A stretch of 15,434 nt of DNA from Bacilli bacterium (GTDB lineage Bacteria; Bacillota_I; Bacilli_A; ML615J-28; CAG-698), in NCBI GenBank assembly GCA_016296945.1, contig JAEDHQ010000044.1, positions 1 through 15,434 on the forward strand. Reading direction: 5' to 3'. How positions within the stretch are numbered: position 1 is the first letter of the stretch; the number at the start of each line of letters is the position of its first letter. The notes under the pieces were generated by a model. The model did no database searches. It was not told the origin of the DNA and saw nothing but the letters and a program-made list of their open reading frames with translations. This document shows, piece after piece, positions 1-6,665 of this stretch. Made by a program: the position numbers and the translations under genes.

Positions 1-18
1 CCAGATGGACTTTTATTT

Positions 19-159
19 TTATAAAGTGTTCAACTTGATTTTACAATCGGCGTATTTTTTATAGTTTCTATTCATAAATAAATTATAATAGTTAGATATT
101 AATAAATTTAATATCATACCTCCAATTATGGATAATCCAATATTTCTAATTACTTTCAT
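19..159 (-). CDS. 46-residue small membrane peptide, unknown function
   Basis: An ATG-started frame of 46 codons ending in TAA, with an in-frame TAA seven codons before the start, so it is complete and not a fragment of a longer gene. A purine-rich AGAGAAAG lies about 7 bases before the ATG and is only a weak ribosome binding site. Residues 4-23 are hydrophobic (motif IGLSIIGGMILNLL) and should form one membrane helix. The rest is basic and polar, with Asn, Tyr and Lys and a single Cys near the C-terminus, so positive charge on the cytoplasmic side is plausible. A Gly-Gly pair at 13-14 after Leu-Ser loosely recalls a double-glycine leader, but the leader would be unusually short. I do not recognise a family. 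A promoter-like dyad shared with the 81-residue gene sits just upstream, which is the main reason to treat this as a real gene. Confidence 0.45.
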   Translation of the reverse strand: MKVIRNIGLSIIGGMILNLLISNYYNLFMNRNYKKYADCKIKLNTL

Positions 160-182
160 AGTTTTTTCTTTCTCTCTTTAAC

Positions 183-223
183 TTTATATTTATCTTGTTG
201 ATGAATATCTATTGATATTCCAT
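183..223 (-). promoter_or_regulatory. Dyad operator/promoter, copy A
   Basis: At 203-220 there is a perfect inverted repeat, GAATATC-tatt-GATATTC, inside a 27 bp block (197-223) that recurs at 695-720. Reading on the minus strand, a -10-like TATAAA follows at 188-183, 14 bases past the dyad. No TTGACA-like -35 is present where one is expected; the dyad occupies that position. This arrangement is usual for promoters that need an activator. The start codon of the 46-residue gene is about 23 bases beyond the -10. Promoter function is inferred, while the repeat itself is seen directly. Confidence 0.5.
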
Positions 224-251
224 AAGCAGACCTTTTTTATTACAAAAAAGA

Positions 252-287
252 TGTCCTAAGTCTCAACAGATTAAATTTTTGTCCTAA
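252..287 (-). repeat. Direct repeat TTAGGACA, two copies 28 bp apart
   Basis: The octamer TGTCCTAA on the plus strand (TTAGGACA on the minus) occurs at 252-259 and again at 280-287 in the same orientation, upstream of the dyad promoter of the 46-residue gene. Paired direct repeats are a common layout for response-regulator sites. However, 28 bp start-to-start is longer than the roughly 21 bp spacing usual for LytTR-type regulators, and an 8-mer pair can arise by chance in such AT-rich DNA. Confidence 0.25.
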
Positions 288-296
288 TCTAAAGAA

Positions 297-313
297 TAAA
301 GTAAATTACTTTA
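297..313. promoter_or_regulatory. 17-bp palindrome, possible operator
   Basis: TAAAGTAA-A-TTACTTTA is a perfect inverted repeat with 8 bp arms around a single base, lying between the 81-residue gene and the 46-residue gene. It has no flanking T-run and no GC pairs beyond one, so it is not a terminator. It could be a repressor site, but AT-only palindromes are frequent in this kind of sequence. Confidence 0.25.
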
Positions 314-367
314 ATATTGAAGATTAAAACATTGCTTTTTCCTAAACATAAAAAAATCACACCTTCA

Positions 368-613
368 TTAATAACTGAATACTTTATGTATTTCAATCGT
401 CCGTTTTAGTAGGATTGTATCAGTATTATTCATTGCCTGATTCTTTTTCAAATCACTGTCATTATAATGATATACATTAAATCTACGCTTAAAACTATTA
501 TCACTCATTTTAGACGGTGTCAAAATAAATAATTCAGTATTTTTATCTTTATGATTTACACCATCTTTTTCACTATAATTACAAAAAACTAGCTCTATAT
601 TATTTTCATTCAA
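368..613 (-). CDS. 81-residue hypothetical protein, TTG start
   Basis: An open frame of 81 codons. The start is TTG: a well-formed Shine-Dalgarno AAGGGAG lies 8 bases before it, and an in-frame TAG directly upstream rules out an earlier start. The nearest ATG, four bases after the TTG, is in another frame that stops after three codons. The protein is hydrophilic, rich in Asn, Lys and Asp, with no membrane helix, signal peptide or cysteine cluster; a basic stretch, SFKRRFNVYHY, lies in the middle. I do not recognise a family. It sits beyond the EPS operon terminator and so should have its own promoter; a dyad nearly identical to that of the 46-residue gene lies about 80 bases upstream. It could instead be the remnant of a larger gene, as no clear terminator follows it. 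Confidence 0.5.
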   Translation of the reverse strand: MNENNIELVFCNYSEKDGVNHKDKNTELFILTPSKMSDNSFKRRFNVYHYNDSDLKKNQAMNNTDTILLKRTIEIHKVFSY

Positions 614-679
614 TTTCTATTCTCCCTTATACCTTTAGAAATTAAACTTTTTTATTGATAAACTCGTTTTTAATTCGGC

Positions 680-720
680 TCTATACTTTTTTCTGTTGAT
701 GGATATCTATGATATTCTAT
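680..720 (-). promoter_or_regulatory. Dyad operator/promoter, copy B
   Basis: The block 695-720 matches 197-223 at 24 of 27 aligned positions (two substitutions and a one-base gap). Its dyad is GGATATC-tat-GATATTC at 701-717, one mismatch from perfect. On the minus strand a -10-like TATAGA lies at 685-680, 15 bases past the dyad, compared with 14 in copy A, and again no consensus -35 is present. It would give the 81-residue gene a leader of roughly 60 bases. The conserved distance from dyad to -10 in two otherwise different sequences is the main argument for function. Confidence 0.5.
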
Positions 721-784
721 CGACCGGATTTGACAAACAGCCCATATTTTTTCTCTATATCCTATATTTTCAATAAAATATCGT

Positions 785-829
785 AAAAGAAAAGGAATCA
801 AACAGCTATTTTTATAGCTACTCAATTCC
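785..829 (-). terminator. Rho-independent terminator of the EPS operon
   Basis: On the minus strand a 16-pair stem (794-809 with 814-829) closes an AAAA loop and is followed by UUUUCUUUU (793-785). The outer GGAAT/ATTCC and inner AGCTAT/ATAGCT segments are Watson-Crick. In the five middle positions four pairs are G-U wobbles, which exist only in minus-strand RNA; the plus-strand transcript would have A-C mismatches there. The stem thus shows selection for minus-strand transcription. It starts 27 bases after the flippase stop codon and ends the polysaccharide operon. Confidence 0.88.
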
Positions 830-856
830 AATCAGTTAAAATCACAAAAAATTTAA

Positions 857-2317
857 TTATCCTTCCTTTATTCTTCCCATAATCTTATCTAGATATTCCA
901 TCGCAACTTCATTCTTCAAGAAAACTAAAATTGCACCGTACATTACAACCGAAAGCACAACAGATAGAACAGTTCTCAAAATGAGAGATGAAATTCCAAA
1001 CTTTAATAACATACATACTACTATGATACCAATACATCCTATTACAGAATCAATAATACTTTTGAATGTACGCCTTGATTTTAAAATTGGACCTACATAG
1101 TCTCTTGCCGACCATCCATTTAAAAACATAACCATAAATTCAGCAATAACTGTGCTTAATGCAGTCCCATTATATGACCATAAAGGAATAAAAATAAAAT
1201 TTAACCCAACATTAACTACACCGGTAATCACTGTATTTCTTAAAGCTTTTGCCTCCCTCTTTACAGGAATTAAAACACATTGATTAAAAATTGTACTATA
1301 ATTTGAAAAAATTAGAGACCAAGTGATTATTTGAAGAGACAATATTCCATCCAAATATTTCTTTCCTGCAATTATTAAAATTACTTCTTTACTCAACATT
1401 ACCAAACCAATTGCAGCTGGTAATCCAAGAATTGATAAACTATTAATTACTTCTTGCAATACATGAGTATATTCTTTAATTCTTCGTTTTCCTATTAACA
1501 TAGCTAATCTAGGAATAGTAACAACCAATAGCCCACCAATTAAACTACTTACAATAGAATAAATCTTTACTGCTACTCCATATATTCCAACAGCGTAATC
1601 ATTCTTTAATAATCCTAAAATTGTAGTGTCTGAAGATACATACAAAGTTATGGCAACCGATGAGGCGAATATAATTAAGATAGGTTTTAAATGCCATTTC
1701 CACTTTGTCTCTTTAACTAACTTTATATTACAAAAAGACTTTGCATGAAAGTAATTTAAAATGTTAGAACCAACACCTGCAAATACAGTAATTCCAGCAT
1801 ACCATAAGTAATCATTAGGAGTTTTTACTAATAAAAACAGCAACGCAATAGAACTAATTTTAAATATAATACTTCTAACTGTAATATATTCATATTCTTC
1901 ATAAATAGTATAAAGCCATTCTGTTCCTATTGTAGTAAAAAATAATTGTAATCCAAAAATCAAAATACACGAAACATAATTATGTAAATTTTTAAAGATT
2001 ATCAGACTTAATAATAATAAAACATAGGCTACTATTGTTGAAATGATATTTATAGTAAATACTTGGCTTGCAAAAGTACTTATTTTTTCTTTACTATCTC
2101 TATATTTAGCTCCTTCACGCACAGCATAAGTTGCTACTCCCAAACCAGCTATAAGAGTAAAATAATTAACATATGTATTGGAAAAGTTATATATTCCCAT
2201 CCCATCTACCGATAAAATTCTAGATACATAGGGAAAAGTAATCAATGGAAATATAAGATTCAGCGCACTCCGCAAGCCATTAAGCAAAGCGTTTATCCCT
2301 AAGGACTTTTTCTTCAT
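857..2317 (-). CDS. wzx: Wzx-type polysaccharide repeat-unit flippase
   Basis: This 486-residue integral membrane protein is predicted to carry the undecaprenyl-pyrophosphate-linked repeat unit from the cytoplasmic to the outer face of the membrane, before Wzy polymerisation. It has about 14 hydrophobic segments spread over the whole length, for example near residues 12-32, 85-105, 212-230, 295-318 and 450-470. The N-terminal region contains the family-like pattern FPLITFPYVSRILSVDGMG followed by YNFSNTYVNYF, typical of the polysaccharide synthesis (MOP superfamily) flippases, and the length is usual for the family. The start is ATG with GGGAG six bases upstream, 17 bases after the preceding transferase stop. 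It is the last gene of the operon and is followed by a strong terminator. Flippases tend to be matched to their own repeat unit, so substrate cannot be read from sequence. Confidence 0.93.
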   Translation of the reverse strand: MKKKSLGINALLNGLRSALNLIFPLITFPYVSRILSVDGMGIYNFSNTYVNYFTLIAGLGVATYAVREGAKYRDSKEKISTFASQVFTINIISTIVAYVLLLLSLIIFKNLHNYVSCILIFGLQLFFTTIGTEWLYTIYEEYEYITVRSIIFKISSIALLFLLVKTPNDYLWYAGITVFAGVGSNILNYFHAKSFCNIKLVKETKWKWHLKPILIIFASSVAITLYVSSDTTILGLLKNDYAVGIYGVAVKIYSIVSSLIGGLLVVTIPRLAMLIGKRRIKEYTHVLQEVINSLSILGLPAAIGLVMLSKEVILIIAGKKYLDGILSLQIITWSLIFSNYSTIFNQCVLIPVKREAKALRNTVITGVVNVGLNFIFIPLWSYNGTALSTVIAEFMVMFLNGWSARDYVGPILKSRRTFKSIIDSVIGCIGIIVVCMLLKFGISSLILRTVLSVVLSVVMYGAILVFLKNEVAMEYLDKIMGRIKEG

Positions 2318-2334
2318 AAATAACTCCCAACTTG

Positions 2335-3384
2335 CTATTTTTTAATATTATTGCAAAATTCATTAATATCTTTATCAAATCTTGCTATTTGATTTTTAAC
2401 TTTTGTTCTATATCTATCATAGTCTGACGTGTAAGTTTCAAAATCATCACACATGCGAATTGCTAATTCACACAATTGCTCTATATTTACTGGATCTGTT
2501 TTAAATTTGTACTTTTGAGGAATTGGAATATCAATATTATTTGCTGCACTTCCACGATTTGCAGTAATAATATTACAGTATTGTATTACTGCTTCTCTCG
2601 GCATTCTTTCTGGCCCAGGAAAATACCCTAAATCCAAGTAAACTTTTGCTGCTTTCAAATTATTTAAAACCTCATTATGTGTCATATTCTTAAGAGGTTT
2701 CAAAATGTAATTTGGATAATGTACGTTCATATACTTTTGTATATTATTAATAGTATCTTTATCCATTTTTGCTGGATTATAAACAATTATGTCTTTTTTA
2801 TTTTTTAAAATATCCCTAACAGGATCTTTGTGCTCAGGTAAATCAATAGGACCACAAAGATATTGCATATTATTACTTTTTACGCCACGTGAAACAATAT
2901 ATTGCCTTACATACTCACAATTATAAAGATGATAAATACTTTGTAAATCTTTATCTTTATTAATAAATCTATCTGATTTACCATTTAACTTATCTTTTAC
3001 GATTCGTTTAAAATACCGAAAAGGAACATATATAGAAGACTGATTTCTATCTAAAGTATATTTCTTTATAGCTGATAAAACATCATTGTTAAGATAATAT
3101 GTTAAGGATAACCACCATATAACTCTCTTCGCATTTTTAACCTTTAATAGCCATCCTGTATCATATTCTGACGTAATTACTACGTTATTTTTTTTATCTT
3201 CAATTTTATTAGCAATTTTAGCTAAGCTGTCATCATATAATATTTTTGAAGTTTTAGCTTTTTGCCCATGATCTCCATAATACATATAAACATCTAAACC
3301 CTTAGAAATTAAATTATTTCCTAGTTGATGTAAACTTCGTGGACCACCCGTTTTGTTATAAGGACAAACAATATATACTTTCAT
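2335..3384 (-). CDS. Glycosyltransferase-like protein of an uncommon GT-B group
   Basis: A 349-residue soluble protein that I take as a GT-B-fold transferase, though it does not carry the usual GT4 signature. The N-terminus, VYIVCPYNKTGGPRSLHQL (residues 3-21), resembles the glycine-rich acceptor-side loop of GT-B enzymes. The C-terminal half has DLGYFPGPERMPREAV at 251-266, in which a Gly, an acidic residue and a PREA segment stand where GT4 enzymes have their EX7E motif; RGSAANN follows at 277-283. No membrane segment is apparent. The start is ATG two bases after the dehydrogenase stop, with only a weak AGAAAAGA before it, so translation is probably coupled. Its place between the dehydrogenase and wzx suggests it adds a side-chain or late sugar, perhaps glucuronate, but that is inference. 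It might also be a non-sugar transferase acting on the polymer. Confidence 0.7.
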   Translation of the reverse strand: MKVYIVCPYNKTGGPRSLHQLGNNLISKGLDVYMYYGDHGQKAKTSKILYDDSLAKIANKIEDKKNNVVITSEYDTGWLLKVKNAKRVIWWLSLTYYLNNDVLSAIKKYTLDRNQSSIYVPFRYFKRIVKDKLNGKSDRFINKDKDLQSIYHLYNCEYVRQYIVSRGVKSNNMQYLCGPIDLPEHKDPVRDILKNKKDIIVYNPAKMDKDTINNIQKYMNVHYPNYILKPLKNMTHNEVLNNLKAAKVYLDLGYFPGPERMPREAVIQYCNIITANRGSAANNIDIPIPQKYKFKTDPVNIEQLCELAIRMCDDFETYTSDYDRYRTKVKNQIARFDKDINEFCNNIKK

Positions 3385-3386
3385 TA

Positions 3387-4634
3387 TTAATCTTTTCTAA
3401 AAATATCACGAGTATAAACTTTATCTTTGATGTCATCAAGAATTGGATTGTATCTATTGGCAATAACCGCATCAGATTCACTCTTAAATTTATCAATATT
3501 GTTTACAACTTTACTTCCAAAGAAGGTTATTCCATCTTCAAGAGTTGGTTCATAAATAATAATTTTAGCGCCTTTTGCTTTAACACGTTTCATTACTCCT
3601 TGAACAGAGCTTTGACGGAAATTATCACTGTTAGATTTCATTGTTAATCTATATACACCAATAGTAACTTGTTTTTCTTCGGCTGGGTCATAAGTATTAT
3701 TATCATCGTAATCATAATAACCGGCTTTTCTCAATACTTGATCAGCAATAAAGTCTTTACGAGTATCATTTGACTTAACAATAGCCTCAATTAAGTTTTC
3801 TGGAACATCTTTATAATTAGCAAGTAATTGCTTAGTATCTTTAGGTAAACAGTAACCACCATATCCAAATGAAGGGTTATTATAATGTGAACCAATACGA
3901 GGATCTAATCCAACTCCATCAATTATTTCTTGAGTATTGAGACCTTTACTTTCAGCATAAGTATCTAACTCATTAAAGTAGCTAACACGAAGAGCTAAAT
4001 AGGTATTAGCAAATAATTTTACAGCTTCTGCCTCAGTAAATCCCATAAACAAAGTTGGCACATCTCTATCTTCAGCGCCTTCTTGTAGTAAAGAAGCAAA
4101 AGTATGAGCAGCATCTACTAATTTCTCATCATTTTTATTAGTTCCTACTACAATACGAGATGGGTGCAAATTATCATATAAAGCATGGCCTTCACGTAAA
4201 AATTCTGGACTAAAAATAATATTATCAGAATCCATTTCTTTACGAATATGATTAGTATATCCAACTGGAATTGTAGACTTAATAATCATAATTGCATTAG
4301 GATTATACTTCTTTACCAACTTAATAACAGCTTCAACAGCAGATGTATCAAAGAAATTTTTCTCACTATCATAATTAGTAGGCGTAGCAATAATTACAAA
4401 ATCTGCATCCTTATATGCAGCTTCAGCATCTAAAGTTGCTTTTAAGTTTAAATCTTTATTAGCCAAAAAATCTTCAATTTTCTTATCAACAATTGGAGAC
4501 TTATGATTATTAATTAAATCAACTTTTTCTGGAACTATATCAACAGCAGTAACTTCATTATGTTGTGATAATAAAGTTGCTAAACTTAAACCTACATATC
4601 CAGTACCTGCAACAGCTATTTTATAATTTTTCAT
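3387..4634 (-). CDS. ugd: UDP-glucose 6-dehydrogenase (HasB type)
   Basis: It oxidises UDP-glucose twice with NAD+ to UDP-glucuronate, the donor for glucuronic acid in acidic polysaccharides. The 415-residue protein shows the NAD-binding GTGYVG at residues 10-15, the central SPEFLREG (142-149), Lys206 in the EAVKLFANTYLALR helix, and the catalytic Cys262 in GYGGYCLPKDTKQL; the C-terminal UDP-binding domain ends in YTRDIFRKD. From memory, wording throughout is close to streptococcal HasB and Cap3A rather than to the longer E. coli-type enzyme. Compared with HasB it has an extra acidic, tyrosine-rich stretch at about 304-321 (YYDYDDNNTYDP). It starts with ATG after AAGGAG, 14 bases inside the end of wzy, so the two are translationally linked. 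UDP-ManNAc dehydrogenase is a related alternative but the motifs fit Ugd better. It is the only sugar-nucleotide gene in the window. Confidence 0.92.
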   Translation of the reverse strand: MKNYKIAVAGTGYVGLSLATLLSQHNEVTAVDIVPEKVDLINNHKSPIVDKKIEDFLANKDLNLKATLDAEAAYKDADFVIIATPTNYDSEKNFFDTSAVEAVIKLVKKYNPNAIMIIKSTIPVGYTNHIRKEMDSDNIIFSPEFLREGHALYDNLHPSRIVVGTNKNDEKLVDAAHTFASLLQEGAEDRDVPTLFMGFTEAEAVKLFANTYLALRVSYFNELDTYAESKGLNTQEIIDGVGLDPRIGSHYNNPSFGYGGYCLPKDTKQLLANYKDVPENLIEAIVKSNDTRKDFIADQVLRKAGYYDYDDNNTYDPAEEKQVTIGVYRLTMKSNSDNFRQSSVQGVMKRVKAKGAKIIIYEPTLEDGITFFGSKVVNNIDKFKSESDAVIANRYNPILDDIKDKVYTRDIFRKD

Positions 4635-5775
4635 AAGATTCTATCTCCTTTTTATATTCTAAATCTGACAGTGTTAACAATATAAAGATATTATATTGAA
4701 AGAAATAAAAATGTGATTCGAAAATACTCATTATCGCTATAGCTGCTAAAAGCGCGCCCAAAGCATAATCCCTATTTTTCAAAATTTTTTTAACAAATAT
4801 ATAGTAACTAACTTCAATAATTATTAAAAGCGCTGTACCATAATTAACTAAAAAAGAATAATAGCTAGAATCAACATAAAAGCCATCTAAATTTAATAAA
4901 TATTTTAAATTAGTGTAACTAGCCGCTTGTCCCCAAAAAGTATATCCAAAATGTAAGACTGCAAGCCGAGTTAAAAACAATCTATTAGTAGAAAGTTTGT
5001 TCATTTCTACTGATAAGCCACTCATAGGATCTTTTATATAATAATTGACTATTATCACAGACATACCTGTACATATAAGAAAAAATAAAGGTAATATTTT
5101 CTTTAAAATTGAATTTTTTTTATAAATATTATATTTATAAAAAAAATATGAAAATGGAATTAATAACAGAATAAATAATGATCCCAATCGTGTATCACAA
5201 AATTTATATGTAATAAAACCACATAAGCTATAAGGAATCCATCTTATAAAAACATTGCCTTTATTTCTAATACAAAGATACAGCTCAGCACTTAGTAAGA
5301 AAAAAAGCATTGATGTTAAATCTGTAGGCCAACTGAATCCAAATGAATGCCGTACGTGTCCATTCCTAACAGCATTACTTTCAGGAATAATTCCTACAAG
5401 AAATAGCATAAATGTGATTAAAAGAATACCAATATTAACAAGTAAAAAAGTATTAATAATTTTCTTGTATGAGACATCTTTTGCACCTAATACAAAAAAC
5501 GGTGTAATTAACATTTGAATTAATCCAGTTTTAAAAAAGGATATAAACGAAACTAAAAAATATATTAGTAGAAAAATATTAAAACGTATAACTTGACTGG
5601 AACTGCTTATATAATATATATACTTAAAAATGAGTAATATACAACCTACAAGAAGAAAAGCTCTTCTAACTAAAATTGGAATATTTAAAAAAGTTAGTGA
5701 TGTAACTAATGAAATCAGAGCACAAGCTAATGCGGCACAATATATGGTGTCCCCACTTATCGTATATTTTTTCAT
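4621..5775 (-). CDS. wzy: Wzy-type polysaccharide polymerase
   Basis: This 384-residue, very hydrophobic protein is predicted to join flipped repeat units on the outer face of the membrane by transferring the growing chain to the next lipid-linked unit. It has some ten to twelve membrane segments. Between them lie longer polar loops, notably the one holding NGHVRHSFGFSWPTD (about 138-152), an arginine/histidine-rich pattern recurrent in Gram-positive Wzy proteins, and a loop with STNRLFLTRL. Overall sequence conservation among Wzy proteins is poor, so the call rests on topology, that loop, length and context. The ATG is two bases after the upstream GT2 stop, and the GGGGG ribosome binding site overlaps that gene's last codons. 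Its 3' end overlaps ugd. The linkage made cannot be predicted. Confidence 0.85.
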   Translation of the reverse strand: MKKYTISGDTIYCAALACALISLVTSLTFLNIPILVRRAFLLVGCILLIFKYIYYISSSSQVIRFNIFLLIYFLVSFISFFKTGLIQMLITPFFVLGAKDVSYKKIINTFLLVNIGILLITFMLFLVGIIPESNAVRNGHVRHSFGFSWPTDLTSMLFFLLSAELYLCIRNKGNVFIRWIPYSLCGFITYKFCDTRLGSLFILLLIPFSYFFYKYNIYKKNSILKKILPLFFLICTGMSVIIVNYYIKDPMSGLSVEMNKLSTNRLFLTRLAVLHFGYTFWGQAASYTNLKYLLNLDGFYVDSSYYSFLVNYGTALLIIIEVSYYIFVKKILKNRDYALGALLAAIAIMSIFESHFYFFQYNIFILLTLSDLEYKKEIESYEKL

Positions 5776-5777
5776 TG

Positions 5778-6656
5778 TTACCCCCTAAAGAATTTTTTTG
5801 ATTTTTTTTTAAAAATAATATAATCAAAGATCAATTTATAAAATTGTCTAATAACAAAATTGCTATGCAAACAGTGCTTCATATATATTAATTTGCTATC
5901 ATGTGTAATTTTATCTTGTCTAATAGTACTATTAAAACTCTTTTTTATTGATGTAGATCCCTCATGATCATAATACACATTATTTAAAAGAAAACTTTTA
6001 TAAGCCTTAGCTCTTAGTTTATACCCCAATACTGTTTCTTCACCAAAAAGAAACATATCTTCATCATATCCGCCTACATCTAAAAATTTCTTTGGATCAA
6101 GCAAAAACATAGCTCCATGTACACATTCAACCTGTAAATCTTTCTGATTAAACAACTTTGGATCATAATAATACTGTTTTGCAGCATATTTCCATAGTTT
6201 GGTTTCAATTAAAGTCCATTGCATTGCCGTAGGTATTTTCCAAGCCGGTGTACGAATCGGCTTTCCATTAACCCGCTGAGTTCCTGCAACAACTGCAGCG
6301 TGTTTACTAATCATTTCGTCTAGTAATTTCTGTACCATCTCATTACTAAATGAAACATCAGGATTAGATAATACAACATAATCTGCATCCATTTTTTTAT
6401 ATGCATAATTTATACCGTAATTATTACCGTATCCGTATCCTCCATTTCTAGATGTTTGTTTTATGACAATTTTACTATCAATTTGATAACGTTCCTTCAA
6501 CCTAGAAAAAGAATTATCTGAAGATGCGTTATCTACAATTAATATTGAACTAAAAACAGAATAATTCTTAATTTTATCAACTAAACGAAATACAGTTTCA
6601 GCATCATTATAATTTAAGATTTCACAAACAACATTAGGTTTTTTATTATTTATCAT
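5778..6656 (-). CDS. GT2 glycosyltransferase, rhamnosyltransferase (WbbL)-like
   Basis: A 292-residue GT-A-fold enzyme that should add one sugar to the lipid-linked unit at the cytoplasmic face. Motifs in order: VDNASSDNS (41-49) for nucleotide binding, NGGYGYGNNYGI (71-82), NPDV (98-101) in the DXD position, GAMFLLDPKKFLDVGGYDE (181-199) and FGEE (204-207) carrying the probable catalytic base. This set marks the GT2 subgroup that includes the rhamnosyltransferase WbbL, but donor choice in the subgroup is variable and no dTDP-rhamnose genes are visible here. The C-terminus is strongly basic (IIFKKKSKKFFRG), which could help peripheral membrane binding. The start is ATG with AAGGAAG four bases upstream, nine bases after the preceding gene. 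Confidence 0.88.
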   Translation of the reverse strand: MINNKKPNVVCEILNYNDAETVFRLVDKIKNYSVFSSILIVDNASSDNSFSRLKERYQIDSKIVIKQTSRNGGYGYGNNYGINYAYKKMDADYVVLSNPDVSFSNEMVQKLLDEMISKHAAVVAGTQRVNGKPIRTPAWKIPTAMQWTLIETKLWKYAAKQYYYDPKLFNQKDLQVECVHGAMFLLDPKKFLDVGGYDEDMFLFGEETVLGYKLRAKAYKSFLLNNVYYDHEGSTSIKKSFNSTIRQDKITHDSKLIYMKHCLHSNFVIRQFYKLIFDYIIFKKKSKKFFRG

Positions 6657-6665
6657 ACTACTTCC

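Noticed and set aside
1..60. Possible insertion-sequence end or transposase C-terminus at the left edge
   Set aside because: The frame there begins at an ATG within the window (159) and has an upstream stop; no terminal inverted repeat or transposase motif is visible.
232..250. CTTTTTT-attac-AAAAAAG hairpin
   Set aside because: It is a perfect 7 bp inverted repeat but almost wholly A/T with one G-C pair, too weak for a terminator.
764..781. ATATTTT-caat-AAAATAT inverted repeat behind the operon terminator
   Set aside because: It is AT-only and adjacent to the much stronger hairpin at 794-829; likely chance.
3339..3647. Plus-strand open frame of about 100 codons
   Set aside because: It lies opposite the start of the GT-B-like gene and the end of ugd, has no convincing ribosome binding site, and its sequence is the complement of well-conserved coding sequence.
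4248..5518. Plus-strand frames at 4248-4433 and 5255-5518
   Set aside because: Both are fully inside ugd and wzy on the other strand and show no family features.
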